A stretch of DNA of 64,000 nt from Polynucleobacter necessarius (GCF_900096765.1 NZ_LT615228.1:1742669-1806668); one strand, 5' to 3'; positions 31,611 to 41,148 are shown, numbered from the stretch's first letter. A program made the numbers and translations. Notes: generated by a model not told the origin, from the letters alone.

Positions 31611-33083
31611 TTAGAGACCTACGCAGACGTACTTCATCTCTAAGTACTCATCCATACCGTAGACACTACCTTCCCGACCTAAGCCTGATTGTTTGACTCC
31701 CCCAAAAGGAGCTACTTCATTGGTAATCAGGCCAGTGTTTACGCCCACCATACCGTATTCAAGGGCTTCAGCTACTTTCCATACCCGACCAATATCTCGG
31801 CTATAAAAATACGATGCCAGACCGAAGGGATTATTGTTCGCTAATTTAACTACTTCCTCATCGGTCTCAAAGGGGATGACAGGGGCAACTGGTCCAAACG
31901 TTTCTTCTTGGGTGATGAGCATATCGCTATTGACGTTGGACAAAATGGTTGGCTCGTAAAAGTTTTTACCTGGAGTGGTTGGTTTGCCACCAGTTACCAG
32001 CTTGGCTCCCTTGCTGATCGCATCAGCGACATGTTTCTCTGCTTTGACTAATGCGGCAGTCTCGATCAAGGGGCCCTGAGTGACGCCTGGTTCCATGCCA
32101 TTACCAACTTTAATTTTGGTAATTGCTTTTGCAAATTTCTCTACAAATTCATCATGTACTTTTTTGTGTATATAAAAACGGTTGGCGCAAACACAGGTTT
32201 GACCAGAGTTTCTAAACTTAGACGCAATTGCTCCACTCACTGCTGCATCAATATCAGCATCCTCAAACACAATGAACGGAGCATGACCACCTAATTCGAG
32301 AGCCACTTTTTTGACGGTAGGCGCACATTGTTCCATGAGAATGCGACCAACCTCAGTCGATCCAGTAAATGAGAGGTGGCGTACAGTAGGTGATGCGCAA
32401 AGTGTTTTGCCAATCACGATGGATTGCTGTGCGTCTGCTGTCAAAATATTAATAACACCATCTGGAATGCCAGCACGAATAGCTAACTCAGCAAGAGCCA
32501 AAGCGGATAGCGGGGTAAGTTCTGCTGGTTTAATTACAATCGTGCAGCCAGCTGCTAGAGCGGGGGCAATTTTGCGAGTAATCATGGCAATAGGAAAATT
32601 CCAGGGAGTAATCGCTACGCAAACGCCGATGGGTTGCTTGAGAACCATCATGCGCTTATCACCCCAAGTCGTCGTCGGAATAGAGCCAGCGACGCGTTTC
32701 GCTTCTTCAGCAAACCATTCTACAAATGAAGCACCATAAATTACTTCTCCGCCTGCTTCTGCCAATGGCTTGCCTTGCTCCAAAGTCATGAGCGTGGCGA
32801 GGTCTTGGGTATTCTCAGTGATAAGCTCAAACCATTTGCGCATGATATGAGCACGTTCTTTGGCAGTCTTGCTCCGCCATGCGGGAAGCGCTTTTTCTGC
32901 GGCAGCAATAGCTAGCTCAGCCTCTGCGCTTCCAAGATTACTAACTGACGCAATGAGCTCATCGGTAGCTGGGTTGGTCACATCAAAGCGACTCTGAGAA
33001 TCAATCCATTTCCCATTAATAAAAGCCTGCTCTTTAAAAAGCTGGTGATCTTTTAGAAAGCTACGAATATCCATTTTTTGCAT
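31611..33083 (-). CDS. gabD: NAD(P)-dependent succinate-semialdehyde dehydrogenase
   Basis: Aldehyde dehydrogenase that oxidises succinate semialdehyde to succinate, the end of GABA breakdown. It has ITPWNFPIAMITRKIAPALA, FTGSTEVGRILM, the general-base glutamate in VALELGGHAPF, the catalytic cysteine in NSGQTCVCANR and EETFGPVAPVIPF. Start ATG 33083 has AGG at a good spacing; it gives 490 residues. A TTG at 33098 is possible but not needed. GabD is the closest subfamily by sequence flavour; a related semialdehyde substrate cannot be excluded. Confidence 0.88.
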   Translation of the reverse strand: MQKMDIRSFLKDHQLFKEQAFINGKWIDSQSRFDVTNPATDELIASVSNLGSAEAELAIAAAEKALPAWRSKTAKERAHIMRKWFELITENTQDLATLMTLEQGKPLAEAGGEVIYGASFVEWFAEEAKRVAGSIPTTTWGDKRMMVLKQPIGVCVAITPWNFPIAMITRKIAPALAAGCTIVIKPAELTPLSALALAELAIRAGIPDGVINILTADAQQSIVIGKTLCASPTVRHLSFTGSTEVGRILMEQCAPTVKKVALELGGHAPFIVFEDADIDAAVSGAIASKFRNSGQTCVCANRFYIHKKVHDEFVEKFAKAITKIKVGNGMEPGVTQGPLIETAALVKAEKHVADAISKGAKLVTGGKPTTPGKNFYEPTILSNVNSDMLITQEETFGPVAPVIPFETDEEVVKLANNNPFGLASYFYSRDIGRVWKVAEALEYGMVGVNTGLITNEVAPFGGVKQSGLGREGSVYGMDEYLEMKYVCVGL

Positions 33084-33159
33084 GATGAACCTGACCAATT
33101 ATTAGGTGTATTGGAATACCAATAGTTGCAATGATTTTATCTCTTATCTCTTATAACGT

Positions 33160-33191
33160 AAAAAGCCCCTAAACCAAGGCGGCTAGGGGCT
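33160..33191 (-). terminator. Rho-independent terminator after nusB
   Basis: On the minus strand AGCCCCTA (33191-33184) pairs with TAGGGGCT (33171-33164), separated by a 12-base loop and followed by a run of T. It lies 21 bases past the nusB stop codon, ending the ribBX-ribH-nusB transcript. Confidence 0.85.
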
Positions 33192-33211
33192 CTTGGATTG
33201 GGTTAGCGTTG

Positions 33212-33730
33212 TTAGCTTGCCCCAGTTTCGGTACTGCGGAGTTGTTGAGCCAAGAGGTCTAAAACGCCATTAACGTATTTATGGCCATCAGTGCCGCCAA
33301 AAGTTTTAGCTAATTCCACAGTTTCATTAATCGCTACTTTGTAAGGAACAGAGAGATCAGCTGCCAGTTCATAAGTGCCGATCAGAAGGGCGGCATGCTC
33401 GACAGGGGATAGCTCATTAATCGGACGATCTAGGGCCGGGGTAATGATTGCCTCTAGTTCATCAGTGCGGTCTAGGACGCCTTGAAAGATTCCTTGAAAG
33501 AGATCTAACTGACAGCGTTTAAACGCAGGATCTTCTGCAAGCTGTTTAGCAATGGCTGCGCTGTTGGGAAGGCTGCCGGCACGGCGCACCACGAGACTTT
33601 GATACACACCTTGCAGGGCGTATTCACGAGCACGACGACGCGGGGTCAGAGAGCGCTTTGGCGCTGCTGACTTGCTATCCGCATCTTTGGTAGAGGTAAT
33701 AACAGGATTGTTCAAATTGACTTTTGACAT
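33212..33730 (-). CDS. nusB: Transcription antitermination factor NusB
   Basis: All-helical protein that binds boxA RNA with NusE and supports rRNA transcription. After a basic 25-residue tail comes the NusB pattern RRRAREYALQGVYQSLV, then IITPALDRPINELSPVEHAALLIGTYELA and VPYKVAINETVELAKTFGGTDGHKYVNGVLD. It has 172 residues, a little longer than E. coli NusB because of the N-terminal tail. It is the last gene of the leftward riboflavin operon, five bases after ribH. Confidence 0.95.
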   Translation of the reverse strand: MSKVNLNNPVITSTKDADSKSAAPKRSLTPRRRAREYALQGVYQSLVVRRAGSLPNSAAIAKQLAEDPAFKRCQLDLFQGIFQGVLDRTDELEAIITPALDRPINELSPVEHAALLIGTYELAADLSVPYKVAINETVELAKTFGGTDGHKYVNGVLDLLAQQLRSTETGAS

Positions 33731-33735
33731 AGGGC

Positions 33736-34248
33736 TTACTCTTGACCCGCGTTATATTCGATATCTAAATCTGGTGTGAGAGCTAAGGCAAGGTTTGCCA
33801 TTTCAACAACTGCTTTGGCGCAATCCGCACCTTTAACTTCTACACGAGCATACGCTTGTTCGTCAGTGTCGCAGGTGAGTACGCCGTTGGCAATTGGCAA
33901 ACCAGAGTCAATCGAGATACGCGAGATACCTGCAGCAGACTCATTCGAAACCAGTTCAAAGTGATATGTTTCACCGCGGATGACAGCGCCTAAAGCAACT
34001 AGACCATCGAACTCATCAGTTTGGGCTAATTTTTGGAGCGCGAAAGGAATCTCTAGAGCACCTGGAACAGTGACTAATTTAATATCAGACTGGGCAACGC
34101 CTAATGCGAGTAATTCATTGATGCAGGCATTAGTCAGGGCTACACAATGATCTTCATTAAAGCGCGCTTGCACGATGCCAATTCGTAAATCTTGGCCATT
34201 GAGGTCTGCCTCTAATACTCCTACGAAGTCATTGTTTGAGTTAGTCAT
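33736..34248 (-). CDS. ribH: 6,7-dimethyl-8-ribityllumazine synthase
   Basis: Penultimate riboflavin step, condensing the RibB and RibD products; usually an icosahedral or pentameric shell. It has [13 protein letters not shown], the substrate loop [12 protein letters not shown], the [22 protein letters not shown] motif with the catalytic His, and [11 protein letters not shown]. It has 170 residues with a short N-terminal extension. It lies 14 bases after ribBX and 5 before nusB. Confidence 0.96.
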   Translation of the reverse strand: MTNSNNDFVGVLEADLNGQDLRIGIVQARFNEDHCVALTNACINELLALGVAQSDIKLVTVPGALEIPFALQKLAQTDEFDGLVALGAVIRGETYHFELVSNESAAGISRISIDSGLPIANGVLTCDTDEQAYARVEVKGADCAKAVVEMANLALALTPDLDIEYNAGQE

Positions 34249-34262
34249 TTTTCTAAATAATA

Positions 34263-35411
34263 TTATTTGGTTTGAATGGTGGCTCGATCATAAGGAGTGT
34301 AGCCAGTGACTTCCAGTTTGTAGCCAGATAGGCTAGGCACAGGACTTGGTTTAGCTAGTAGGCGCATTTTCCCAACGCCGATATCTTTGAGGATTTGAGC
34401 GCCAATACCGTAGCTTCTGAAATCCGTTTTGCGAGCTAAGGGTTTGCTTGCCTCATCATGGGTTTGATTGAGCTTCTGAAACTGGGCCAACCAATCCGCA
34501 TCATTAGGCGCAGCAATGCCTGCTGCATTCAGCAATACGGCTACGCCTGCTGGTGCAGCAGCAATCTGTTGTAAGGCTTGTGCCAGAGGCCACGAATGGG
34601 TGCTGAGGTCTGATTCCAAGAAATCTAAAACAGTGACTGGCTCATGCACACGCACTAATGTTTCCTTGGCGTCAGAGGGTTTGCCATGGACTAGCGCAAT
34701 GTGTACACATGAGCTAGGGGTATCGCGGTAAATGATGCCTTCAAACTTACCCCAAGGAGTTGAAAATTGACACGTACCTTCACGAACCACCATGCTCTCA
34801 TGTTGACTGCGGTATTGAATCAAATCAGCAATACTGCCAATTTTGAGTTGATGCTCTTTAGCAAACTCCACTAAGTCAGGCAAGCGAGCCATGCTGCCAT
34901 CATCTTTCATGATTTCACAGATGACAGCGGTAGGTGAGCAGCCGGCCATTGCAGCCAAATCACAGCCGGCTTCAGTATGTCCAGAGCGAATTAATACGCC
35001 TCCTGGCTGAGCCATTAAAGGGAAGATGTGTCCTGGTTGAACTAGATCGCTAGGCTTAGCATTGGGCGCTACTGCAGTTTTAATGGTGAGGGCGCGATCT
35101 GCCGCAGAGATTCCAGTAGTTACTCCACTGGCTGCTTCAATCGAAACCGTGAAGTTAGTACCCATAGAAGTGCCGTTATCGCGAACCATTAAGGGCAAAT
35201 TAAGCTGCTGACAGCGATCACGAGTGAGTGTGAGACAAATCAGACCACGACCATGCTTTGCCATGAAATTGACCGCTTCAGCGCTGACATGGTCGGCAGC
35301 TAGAACAAGATCACCCTCATTCTCGCGATCTTCTTCATCAACAAGGATGACCATCTTGCCAGCACGCATCTCGGCAATGATTTCTTCGGTGGAGGCTAGG
35401 GTATTTGGCAT
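34263..35411 (-). CDS. ribB: RibBX: 3,4-dihydroxy-2-butanone-4-phosphate synthase fused to a RibA-like domain without GTP cyclohydrolase residues
   Basis: The N-terminal ~200 residues are a complete DHBP synthase: [10 protein letters not shown] (acidic loop), [11 protein letters not shown] (catalytic His) and [14 protein letters not shown]. The C-terminal ~170 residues have the RibA fold pattern ([33 protein letters not shown]). The zinc cysteines of the SECLTGD...RCDCG motif are absent, and the catalytic YHRQEGR is replaced by [12 protein letters not shown]. This matches the known proteobacterial RibBX variant, in which the second domain is not a GTP cyclohydrolase II. RibA must then be encoded elsewhere. 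First gene of the leftward rib operon. Confidence 0.88.
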   Translation of the reverse strand: MPNTLASTEEIIAEMRAGKMVILVDEEDRENEGDLVLAADHVSAEAVNFMAKHGRGLICLTLTRDRCQQLNLPLMVRDNGTSMGTNFTVSIEAASGVTTGISAADRALTIKTAVAPNAKPSDLVQPGHIFPLMAQPGGVLIRSGHTEAGCDLAAMAGCSPTAVICEIMKDDGSMARLPDLVEFAKEHQLKIGSIADLIQYRSQHESMVVREGTCQFSTPWGKFEGIIYRDTPSSCVHIALVHGKPSDAKETLVRVHEPVTVLDFLESDLSTHSWPLAQALQQIAAAPAGVAVLLNAAGIAAPNDADWLAQFQKLNQTHDEASKPLARKTDFRSYGIGAQILKDIGVGKMRLLAKPSPVPSLSGYKLEVTGYTPYDRATIQTK

Positions 35412-35533
35412 AGCCCTCTATTTTAAGCCGAGCAGGAGAATGTCGTTCACTCTCACAGCAATATCCCGACTTTCTGACACAAGAGCCCTCAGAATCCTCT
35501 TTTGGCAAGAGTTCGAACTTGAAAAAATAGGTC

Positions 35534-35740
35534 ATGCGCCCAAAACAGTCCAAGGGATTCATTTTGCTAGAGGCTTTAGTGGCCATGAGCCTGATTCTGG
35601 GTGCTTGGTTGGCTTCCGTAAATGTCTATCAAACGATTAGTCTGCGTTTTCTTGCCCAAGAAGCTAAGCAAGTGAATTTAAGGAAAGTTTTAGATGTTTA
35701 TGAAACTCAAGAGCGTTTCCGGGTTTATCGGGGTCAATAG
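35534..35740 (+). CDS. Short type IV prepilin-like protein (PilV-like)
   Basis: A 68-residue protein with a textbook class III signal: a basic leader, KG cleavage site, then FILLEALVAMSLILGAWLA with glutamate at mature position 5. The globular part is very short, far below normal PilV (120-180 residues). It may be a minor pilin reduced to its membrane helix, or a truncated gene. It is the first of four pilin-like genes inserted between the divergent riboflavin groups. Confidence 0.7.
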   Translation: MRPKQSKGFILLEALVAMSLILGAWLASVNVYQTISLRFLAQEAKQVNLRKVLDVYETQERFRVYRGQ

Positions 35741-35756
35741 GAGTTTATAAGAACCC

Positions 35757-36389
35757 ATGAGTCTTCTGGAGTGTTTCATCGGCATTGCTCTGTGCGGTAT
35801 TTTGCTCGCCCCGCTATTGCAAACTAGTGCTCAGCTTGCGCATAAACAAATTGAATTTGAGAAAACCCAGCTAATGGTTTTTGAGGCAGAGCGTGCTCTT
35901 GAGTTAATTGGAAGAGCGATTCGGATAGCAGGCTATCGAAATATTAAATCTATGAAAAAAATCAATCAGTTAGATGGTGCCAATATGATCGTAGTTCAAA
36001 AGCGATCAGGATATCAAGGCTCTGATTCGCTCACGATCAGACATGAGTTGTCTGATGGAATAGATTTTGATTGCCTTGGAAATATTTTAAGTGCTGATCG
36101 TACGAAAAAAGACTTAGCGTTACAAGGCTTTATGGTTGATAGACAAGCAGGTCTTGCTAAAGGCGCACAGCCCAGGGGCGGTTCATTGATTTGTCAGTCC
36201 TTAGATCGTCAGGGGAGATTGCAAAACACTACTCTCATGAGTGGAGTTGGCCACCTGAATATTGAAGAGCTTGCTGGCGGACCAGCGGGGGCGCTGCAAA
36301 GGGTTTTTCGGGTTAAGTTAGAGATGACCGATGGCGCCAAGATTCACAAATCTGTGGAGCGAACCTTTAGCACCAGAAACCCCTCATGA
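35757..36389 (+). CDS. PilW-like minor pilin without a visible leader
   Basis: A 210-residue protein starting MSLLECFIGIALCGILLAPLL, the mature N-terminus of a minor pilin (Glu at position 5), followed by the long helix and a PilW-like beta domain. An in-frame TAA at 35748 precedes the ATG, so no basic leader or Gly(-1) for prepilin peptidase is encoded in this frame. Either the leader was lost or translation starts in another frame. The stop overlaps the next ATG by four bases. Confidence 0.6.
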   Translation: MSLLECFIGIALCGILLAPLLQTSAQLAHKQIEFEKTQLMVFEAERALELIGRAIRIAGYRNIKSMKKINQLDGANMIVVQKRSGYQGSDSLTIRHELSDGIDFDCLGNILSADRTKKDLALQGFMVDRQAGLAKGAQPRGGSLICQSLDRQGRLQNTTLMSGVGHLNIEELAGGPAGALQRVFRVKLEMTDGAKIHKSVERTFSTRNPS

Positions 36390-36715
36390 TTCTAGCCTGG
36401 GTGATTTCTTTGCTACTGCTGTGCTCATCATTGCTGCTGTATTTAGAGCGAACTACAGCACTTCGTATATTTGAGCTTGCGACTATTGAGGCCTCACAGA
36501 AAAACTTGATGGCTGCCGAGCAATCAGTCATTGAATGTGAGAAAAACCTGACAAATTTATCAGCAATCAAGGTGAATGATTGTTTTATTGAGTCTCTAGG
36601 AAAAAACTATTGGTGTATTACAAGCAAGCAAACGCCTGCTATTGAAATTCATGTGGTGGTGGATGAAAAAATGAATATGGTGACTCGCTTAAATTGGCGT
36701 CAAGCATTTGAGTAA
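36386..36715 (+). CDS. PilX-like pilus assembly protein (tentative)
   Basis: A 109-residue protein with one N-terminal membrane helix (ILAWVISLLLLCSSLLLYLE) and a small cysteine-containing domain (Cys at about 51, 64 and 76). Position in the pilin group and the helix suggest a PilX-like minor pilin, but no leader or prepilin cleavage site is present: the frame opens at ATG 36386 inside the previous stop. The assignment is mainly contextual. Confidence 0.5.
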   Translation: MILAWVISLLLLCSSLLLYLERTTALRIFELATIEASQKNLMAAEQSVIECEKNLTNLSAIKVNDCFIESLGKNYWCITSKQTPAIEIHVVVDEKMNMVTRLNWRQAFE

Positions 36716-36721
36716 TGAATA

Positions 36722-37240
36722 TTGCAGACAGATACCCAAAAGGGCATGAGTCTTTTAGAGATGATGGCAGTAGTTTTCATGGTCACCATCATGGTGACCA
36801 TGACGATGCCACTTCTGCAAGAGCAGATTGCTATCCGTGAAATCAATACTATTGCAAGGCGCTTCACTGCGCATGCGCACTTTGCACGAGGGCAGGCAAT
36901 ACATCTTGGCCAATCTACGCGGATTATGCCGCGTCTTCAAGATTCATGGGATCAAGGTTGGGTTGTCGCCACTAAAGACAAGGTTTGGCTCACACAGGGT
37001 TCTATCGAACCCGTCTTTTTTAGGGGTGGAGGCAGGCATTTTGTTGACCCCCACTCAGGTAAATCTGGCATTGGATTTAACGCCGCTGGGGCAGCTAAGA
37101 CCGCTCAAGGTGGTTTTGTCGCAAACCGCCTGATCTTGCGCCATCGCCGTAGCGACAACCTAGAGCGGCAGTTGATTTTGAGTAGTGGTGGGCGCTGGCG
37201 CATCTGCGATCCAGCAAGAGATGTCAAGAATTGCCATTGA
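36722..37240 (+). CDS. GspH/FimT-type pseudopilin
   Basis: A prepilin with KG|MSLLEMMAVVFMVTIMVTMT, followed by a GspH/FimT globular domain (RRFTAHAHFARGQAIHLG, WDQGWVVA, GIGFNAAGAAK, LILSSGGRWRICDP). The only in-frame start before the leader is TTG 36722. An ATG at 36715 overlaps the previous stop (TAATG) but is out of frame; it would give MNIADRYPKGMSLLE if the A4 run at 36738-36741 had three A. About 172 residues. Confidence 0.75.
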   Translation: MQTDTQKGMSLLEMMAVVFMVTIMVTMTMPLLQEQIAIREINTIARRFTAHAHFARGQAIHLGQSTRIMPRLQDSWDQGWVVATKDKVWLTQGSIEPVFFRGGGRHFVDPHSGKSGIGFNAAGAAKTAQGGFVANRLILRHRRSDNLERQLILSSGGRWRICDPARDVKNCH

Positions 37241-37256
37241 ATGGTTTAATAGACCC

Positions 37257-38369
37257 ATGTACAGCGCAGTTGATCACCAATGGATGGGCGAGGCAATAGA
37301 CCAAGCTCACAAGGCCCTCTATTTAGCTAATCCCAATCCACGGGTAGGTTGCGTCATCGTCAAAGATGGACAAGTGATTGGCCGTGGATTTACTCAACAA
37401 GTGGGCGGACCTCATGCAGAGATTCAAGCGCTATCAGATGTAAAAGCCAGTGGTAAGGATGCTGTAGGCTCAATTGTTTACGTTACCTTAGAGCCTTGTA
37501 ATCACACTGGTCGTACACCCCCTTGCGTGGATGCATTGATTGCGGCTAGACCTGCAAAAGTGATTGCTGCAATGTCTGATCCCAATCCCTTAGTTTGTGG
37601 AAAAGGGTTGGAAAGATTAAAGGCCGCGGGCATTGAGGTGCAATGTGGTTTGATGGAAGTAGAAGCTACTGCATTAAATCGAGGATTTATTTCCAGAATG
37701 ACGCGTGGCTTGCCATGGGTGCGCATGAAGATCGCTGCAAGTCTCGATGGAAAAACAGCTTTGCCAAACGGACAGAGTCAATGGATCACAGGACCTTTGG
37801 CAAGAGCTGATGGTCATCACTGGCGCGCGCAAGCCTGTGCCATTGTGACAGGTGTGGGCACGGTTAAAGAGGATGATCCTTTGTTGAACGTCAGAGAGGT
37901 ACAGACACAGCGGCAGCCTTGGAAAATCATTATCGATTCTAAATTGGAGACACCGCTTACAGCTCAAATTCTCAAACATATTGATCAGTCTGGCGTCATT
38001 ATTGTTTGCGCCAAGATCGCTCATTCTGAGCTGCAAGAAAAAGCGCGTACTCTCCAAGCGATGGGGGTTGAGGTAATTGAAATGCCTAACCCTTCTGGAA
38101 AAGTAGATCTACCCGAATTATTCTCTTATCTTGCAAAAGATCGTCAGATGAATGAGATTCATATTGAGTCTGGCTTTAAGCTCAATGGATCGATGCTCAG
38201 AGAGCATTGTGTTGATGAGCTACTGTTGTATTACGCTCCTTTTATGATCGGTGTTGGTATTGGGATGGCCAATGTGGACCTTGCAACATTGTCTGAGCGC
38301 CAAGACTGGCAGATCATTGATCAGAGTCTGATTGGGGCTGATTTAAGGCTGCGTCTGATAAAGAACTAA
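37257..38369 (+). CDS. ribD: Bifunctional riboflavin deaminase/reductase
   Basis: Deaminates and reduces the pyrimidine intermediate of riboflavin synthesis. The N-terminal zinc deaminase domain has HAE at residues 53-55 and PCNHTGRTPPC with cysteines 81 and 90. The C-terminal RibD reductase has VRMKIAASLDGKTAL and GVGTVKEDDPLLNVR. Start ATG 37257 gives 370 residues; the open frame extends upstream to 37185 but only over the pilin gene. ribE follows nine bases later. Confidence 0.95.
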   Translation: MYSAVDHQWMGEAIDQAHKALYLANPNPRVGCVIVKDGQVIGRGFTQQVGGPHAEIQALSDVKASGKDAVGSIVYVTLEPCNHTGRTPPCVDALIAARPAKVIAAMSDPNPLVCGKGLERLKAAGIEVQCGLMEVEATALNRGFISRMTRGLPWVRMKIAASLDGKTALPNGQSQWITGPLARADGHHWRAQACAIVTGVGTVKEDDPLLNVREVQTQRQPWKIIIDSKLETPLTAQILKHIDQSGVIIVCAKIAHSELQEKARTLQAMGVEVIEMPNPSGKVDLPELFSYLAKDRQMNEIHIESGFKLNGSMLREHCVDELLLYYAPFMIGVGIGMANVDLATLSERQDWQIIDQSLIGADLRLRLIKN

Positions 38370-38378
38370 AATTACTCA

Positions 38379-38996
38379 ATGTTTACCGGAATCATTACTG
38401 CCATTGGTCAAATCACAAGTGTTCAAGCTATGGGCGATGGCATGCATTTAATTGTGGAAGTGCCCGTCGGTTACTTGGATGATGTTGCTTTGGGTGACAG
38501 TATTGCTATTCAGGGTGCTTGCATGACAGCCACTCAATTTGAAGGTAATACCTTCGCTTTGGATATCTCTCGTGAATCTTTGAATAAAACAGTGGGCTTA
38601 GACAAGGTGGGCCCAGTCAATTTAGAAAAAGCCTTGCGTCTTAATGATCGTCTTGGCGGACATTTAGTCAGTGGGCATGTAGATGGCGTTGGTAAGGTGG
38701 CGCACTTTGCGCGGGTGGCTCAAGACGATTATGGTTCTTGGTTATTGCGCATTGAGGCGCCTAAAGAGCTTGCTCCATTTTTGGCTTACAAAGGCTCCAT
38801 TGTGGTTAACGGTGTATCGCTGACAGTCAATCAAACAGAGGATAGGGCAAGCACTTGTATTGTGGATATCAACATTATTCCGCATACATTAGAAAATACT
38901 ACTTTGGGCAAGCTAAAGCAGGGTGATGCGGTGAATTTAGAGATTGATTTGATTGCACGCTACGTGGCGCGCATGCTTGAGACTCAAGCGAAATAA
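38379..38996 (+). CDS. ribE: Riboflavin synthase alpha subunit
   Basis: Final riboflavin step, dismutating two 6,7-dimethyl-8-ribityllumazine molecules. It is built of two similar barrels: the first starts MFTGIITAIGQI and contains GDSIAIQGACMTAT and ALDISRESLNKT, the second contains LGGHLVSGHVDGVG, GSIVVNGVSLTVN and IIPHTLENTTLG. It has 205 residues. It is convergent with queC, whose stop lies 39 bases on. Confidence 0.96.
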   Translation: MFTGIITAIGQITSVQAMGDGMHLIVEVPVGYLDDVALGDSIAIQGACMTATQFEGNTFALDISRESLNKTVGLDKVGPVNLEKALRLNDRLGGHLVSGHVDGVGKVAHFARVAQDDYGSWLLRIEAPKELAPFLAYKGSIVVNGVSLTVNQTEDRASTCIVDINIIPHTLENTTLGKLKQGDAVNLEIDLIARYVARMLETQAK

Positions 38997-39035
38997 ACCA
39001 TTTCGCTATAAAGAAGAAGTGTTTATTTATTTCGC

Positions 39036-39779
39036 TTACTTGCTTTTGCGGTAGCGAGTAGGGTCGGCGACATTGGCTTGCGCAAAGCCAGCCTGACGTA
39101 AGCGGCAAGATTCACATTGGCCACAAGCTTCGCCTAAATCATTAGCTTGATAGCAGGAAACTGTTTGAGAGTAATCAACGCCGAGCGTGCTGCCAAGTTG
39201 AATGATCTGAGCTTTAGTCAGGTTAATGATCGGAGCATGCACCCGAAAGCGATTTTCATTATTAGTTGCTTCTACGCTAGCCTTAGTGGCTAAGTTAGCC
39301 ATAGCTTCAAAAGAAGCAACATACTCTGGACGACAGTCTGGATAGCCTGAGTAGTCAACCGAATTGGCGCCATAGAAAACGTCTAATCCACCAAGAGCTT
39401 CTGCCCAACCCAGGGCGAGTGATAACAAAATGGTATTGCGTGCAGGCACATAGGTCACTGGAATTTCTTGATCCTTGCCTGGTGCTGTCGGAACAGCAAT
39501 AGAAGAATCAGTCAGAGCAGACCCACCAAAACGGGTTAAATCGAGATTCACTACTTCATGTCTTGCAACACCAATTTGCTTGGCAATATGTTTTGCTGCA
39601 GCTAGTTCGGATGAATGTCTTTGTCCGTAGCCTACTGAGAGGGCATAAGGCGTATAGCCTAAGTCTTTTGCCAGGGCAAGCACAGTAGTGGAATCTAATC
39701 CACCAGAAAACAGAATGACGGCTGGGGCGCCGGATTTGCGTGGAGCAAGATTCTCAAATGCAGCTGTCAGCGTTGACAT
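39036..39779 (-). CDS. queC: 7-cyano-7-deazaguanine (preQ0) synthase
   Basis: ATP-dependent enzyme making preQ0 from carboxydeazaguanine, a queuosine precursor. It has the PP-loop SGGLDS at residues 25-30, [20 protein letters not shown], and the zinc site near the C-terminus ([21 protein letters not shown]). It has 247 residues. It follows cpoB by 17 bases in the tol operon direction, as in many proteobacteria. Confidence 0.96.
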   Translation of the reverse strand: MSTLTAAFENLAPRKSGAPAVILFSGGLDSTTVLALAKDLGYTPYALSVGYGQRHSSELAAAKHIAKQIGVARHEVVNLDLTRFGGSALTDSSIAVPTAPGKDQEIPVTYVPARNTILLSLALGWAEALGGLDVFYGANSVDYSGYPDCRPEYVASFEAMANLATKASVEATNNENRFRVHAPIINLTKAQIIQLGSTLGVDYSQTVSCYQANDLGEACGQCESCRLRQAGFAQANVADPTRYRKSK

Positions 39780-39796
39780 GGAATAATTGAAAGAAA

Positions 39797-40528
39797 TTAC
39801 TTTGTCGCAGCAAGTAACTGCTGCGCATCTTTTGCTGCATCGGTATCAGGATATTTAGCAATAATCTCACTAAATGTTTTCTTAGCTGCTGCCTTATTGC
39901 CGCTTTCCAGCTGCGAGTTACCTAAGGTCACCATTGCCGCTGGAATGCGTGGATGAGTTGGGAATCGTTTAATGAGGCTTTGCAATTGACTAATAGCGCC
40001 AGCATATTCCTTGTTGGCATACTTGCTGTTACCACTCCAATAGAGCGCAAGCGGTAAGTAAGGGCTCTTAGGATATTTGGCGACAAATGCAGAAAAACTG
40101 TCGTCTGCCTTTTTCAGATTACCCGCTTGAAATGCTTTGAGCGCATCGTCGTATGCTTTTTTCTCACTTGGTTGAACGATGCCGCTCACGCCTTCGATGG
40201 TCACAGTGCGGGGTTCAAAATTGCCTAAACGAGTATCGAGATCTTGATAGTAAGTTTTTTGGCTGTTATTGATATCCTCGCTTTGCTTCTCGAGATCTTC
40301 AATTTTGCCGCGCAACTCAGCATTGTCTGCCTTGAGTTTATCAATCTGGCTTTGCATCTCTAGCTGTGTAGTGGCTAGGCTTTTACGCAGGTCAAGAATA
40401 GCTTTGCGAGCTTCGTCGTCAGAAAATAGTGCCCAAGCGCTATTAGATGCACCTAGACATACGACGGCTACACTTAAACAAAACGCTCGTGAGAGCGTTT
40501 GTTTGATAGCATGAACTGAAGAGCTCAT
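39797..40528 (-). CDS. cpoB: Cell division coordinator CpoB (YbgF)
   Basis: Periplasmic Tol-Pal accessory protein that links outer-membrane constriction with PBP1B. It has a signal peptide (about residues 1-33, ending NSAWA), a coiled coil at about 40-85 ([20 protein letters not shown]) for trimerisation, and a C-terminal set of TPR repeats ([34 protein letters not shown]). It has 243 residues and directly follows pal with no gap. Confidence 0.92.
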   Translation of the reverse strand: MSSSVHAIKQTLSRAFCLSVAVVCLGASNSAWALFSDDEARKAILDLRKSLATTQLEMQSQIDKLKADNAELRGKIEDLEKQSEDINNSQKTYYQDLDTRLGNFEPRTVTIEGVSGIVQPSEKKAYDDALKAFQAGNLKKADDSFSAFVAKYPKSPYLPLALYWSGNSKYANKEYAGAISQLQSLIKRFPTHPRIPAAMVTLGNSQLESGNKAAAKKTFSEIIAKYPDTDAAKDAQQLLAATK

Positions 40529-41035
40529 TTAATTAGTGATGTAAACAATGTCAGCGCGGCGATTTTCTGCCCAAGCAGCTTCGTTATCGCCTTCAGCTTT
40601 TGGCTTTTCTTTACCAAAGCTCACTGCTTCCATTTGGTCATCAGAAACACCCATCAAGTTCAATGATTTACGAACGGCATCTGAACGGCGTTGACCCAAT
40701 GCCAAGTTGTACTCGGCTGTGCCACGATCATCGGTACTGCCTTGAATGATGATTTTTTGTTTTGGATTGGCTTTTAAGTAGCTTGCATGAGCAGACAACA
40801 TTTTTTGGTACTTCGTCTGAACGGTGTATTCATCAAAACCAAAATAAACACTCTTCTCAAATAAAGGGCTCTTAGGATCATTCCAAGGTTGCGCACTAAA
40901 GTTTCCGTTATCGCTGCCACTACCGTTTGCGCCATCTACATCGTCTAATTTAACGCTAGAGCAGGCTGCCATCAAAAATGCTGCTGTTCCAATAATTGCC
41001 AGGGTAGCAACACGGCGTGCAATAGAAACTGTCAT
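40529..41035 (-). CDS. pal: Peptidoglycan-associated lipoprotein Pal
   Basis: Outer-membrane lipoprotein that binds peptidoglycan and TolB. It has a signal peptide with a lipobox ending MAAC at cysteine 25, a short linker, then the OmpA-like domain: VYFGFDEYTV, HASYLKANPKQKIIIQGSTDDRG, LGQRRSDAVRKSL and ENRRADIVY. It has 168 residues. About 113 bases separate it from tolB, more than elsewhere in this operon. Confidence 0.95.
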   Translation of the reverse strand: MTVSIARRVATLAIIGTAAFLMAACSSVKLDDVDGANGSGSDNGNFSAQPWNDPKSPLFEKSVYFGFDEYTVQTKYQKMLSAHASYLKANPKQKIIIQGSTDDRGTAEYNLALGQRRSDAVRKSLNLMGVSDDQMEAVSFGKEKPKAEGDNEAAWAENRRADIVYITN

Positions 41036-41148
41036 GATTTTTCCTTTTCCTACAAACTAAATAAGATGCCCACAAAGTTTGAGCCAATGACTAATATTAT
41101 GCCCTCAAGAATAAGAAAAGTGCTTCTTTTAGCCCTGAAAATGGGCAT

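Noticed and set aside
41040..41148. GCCC/GGGC hairpin between pal and tolB as an operon-ending terminator
   Set aside because: The stem is four base pairs, the T tract is weak and pal-cpoB are expected to be cotranscribed or have their own promoter.
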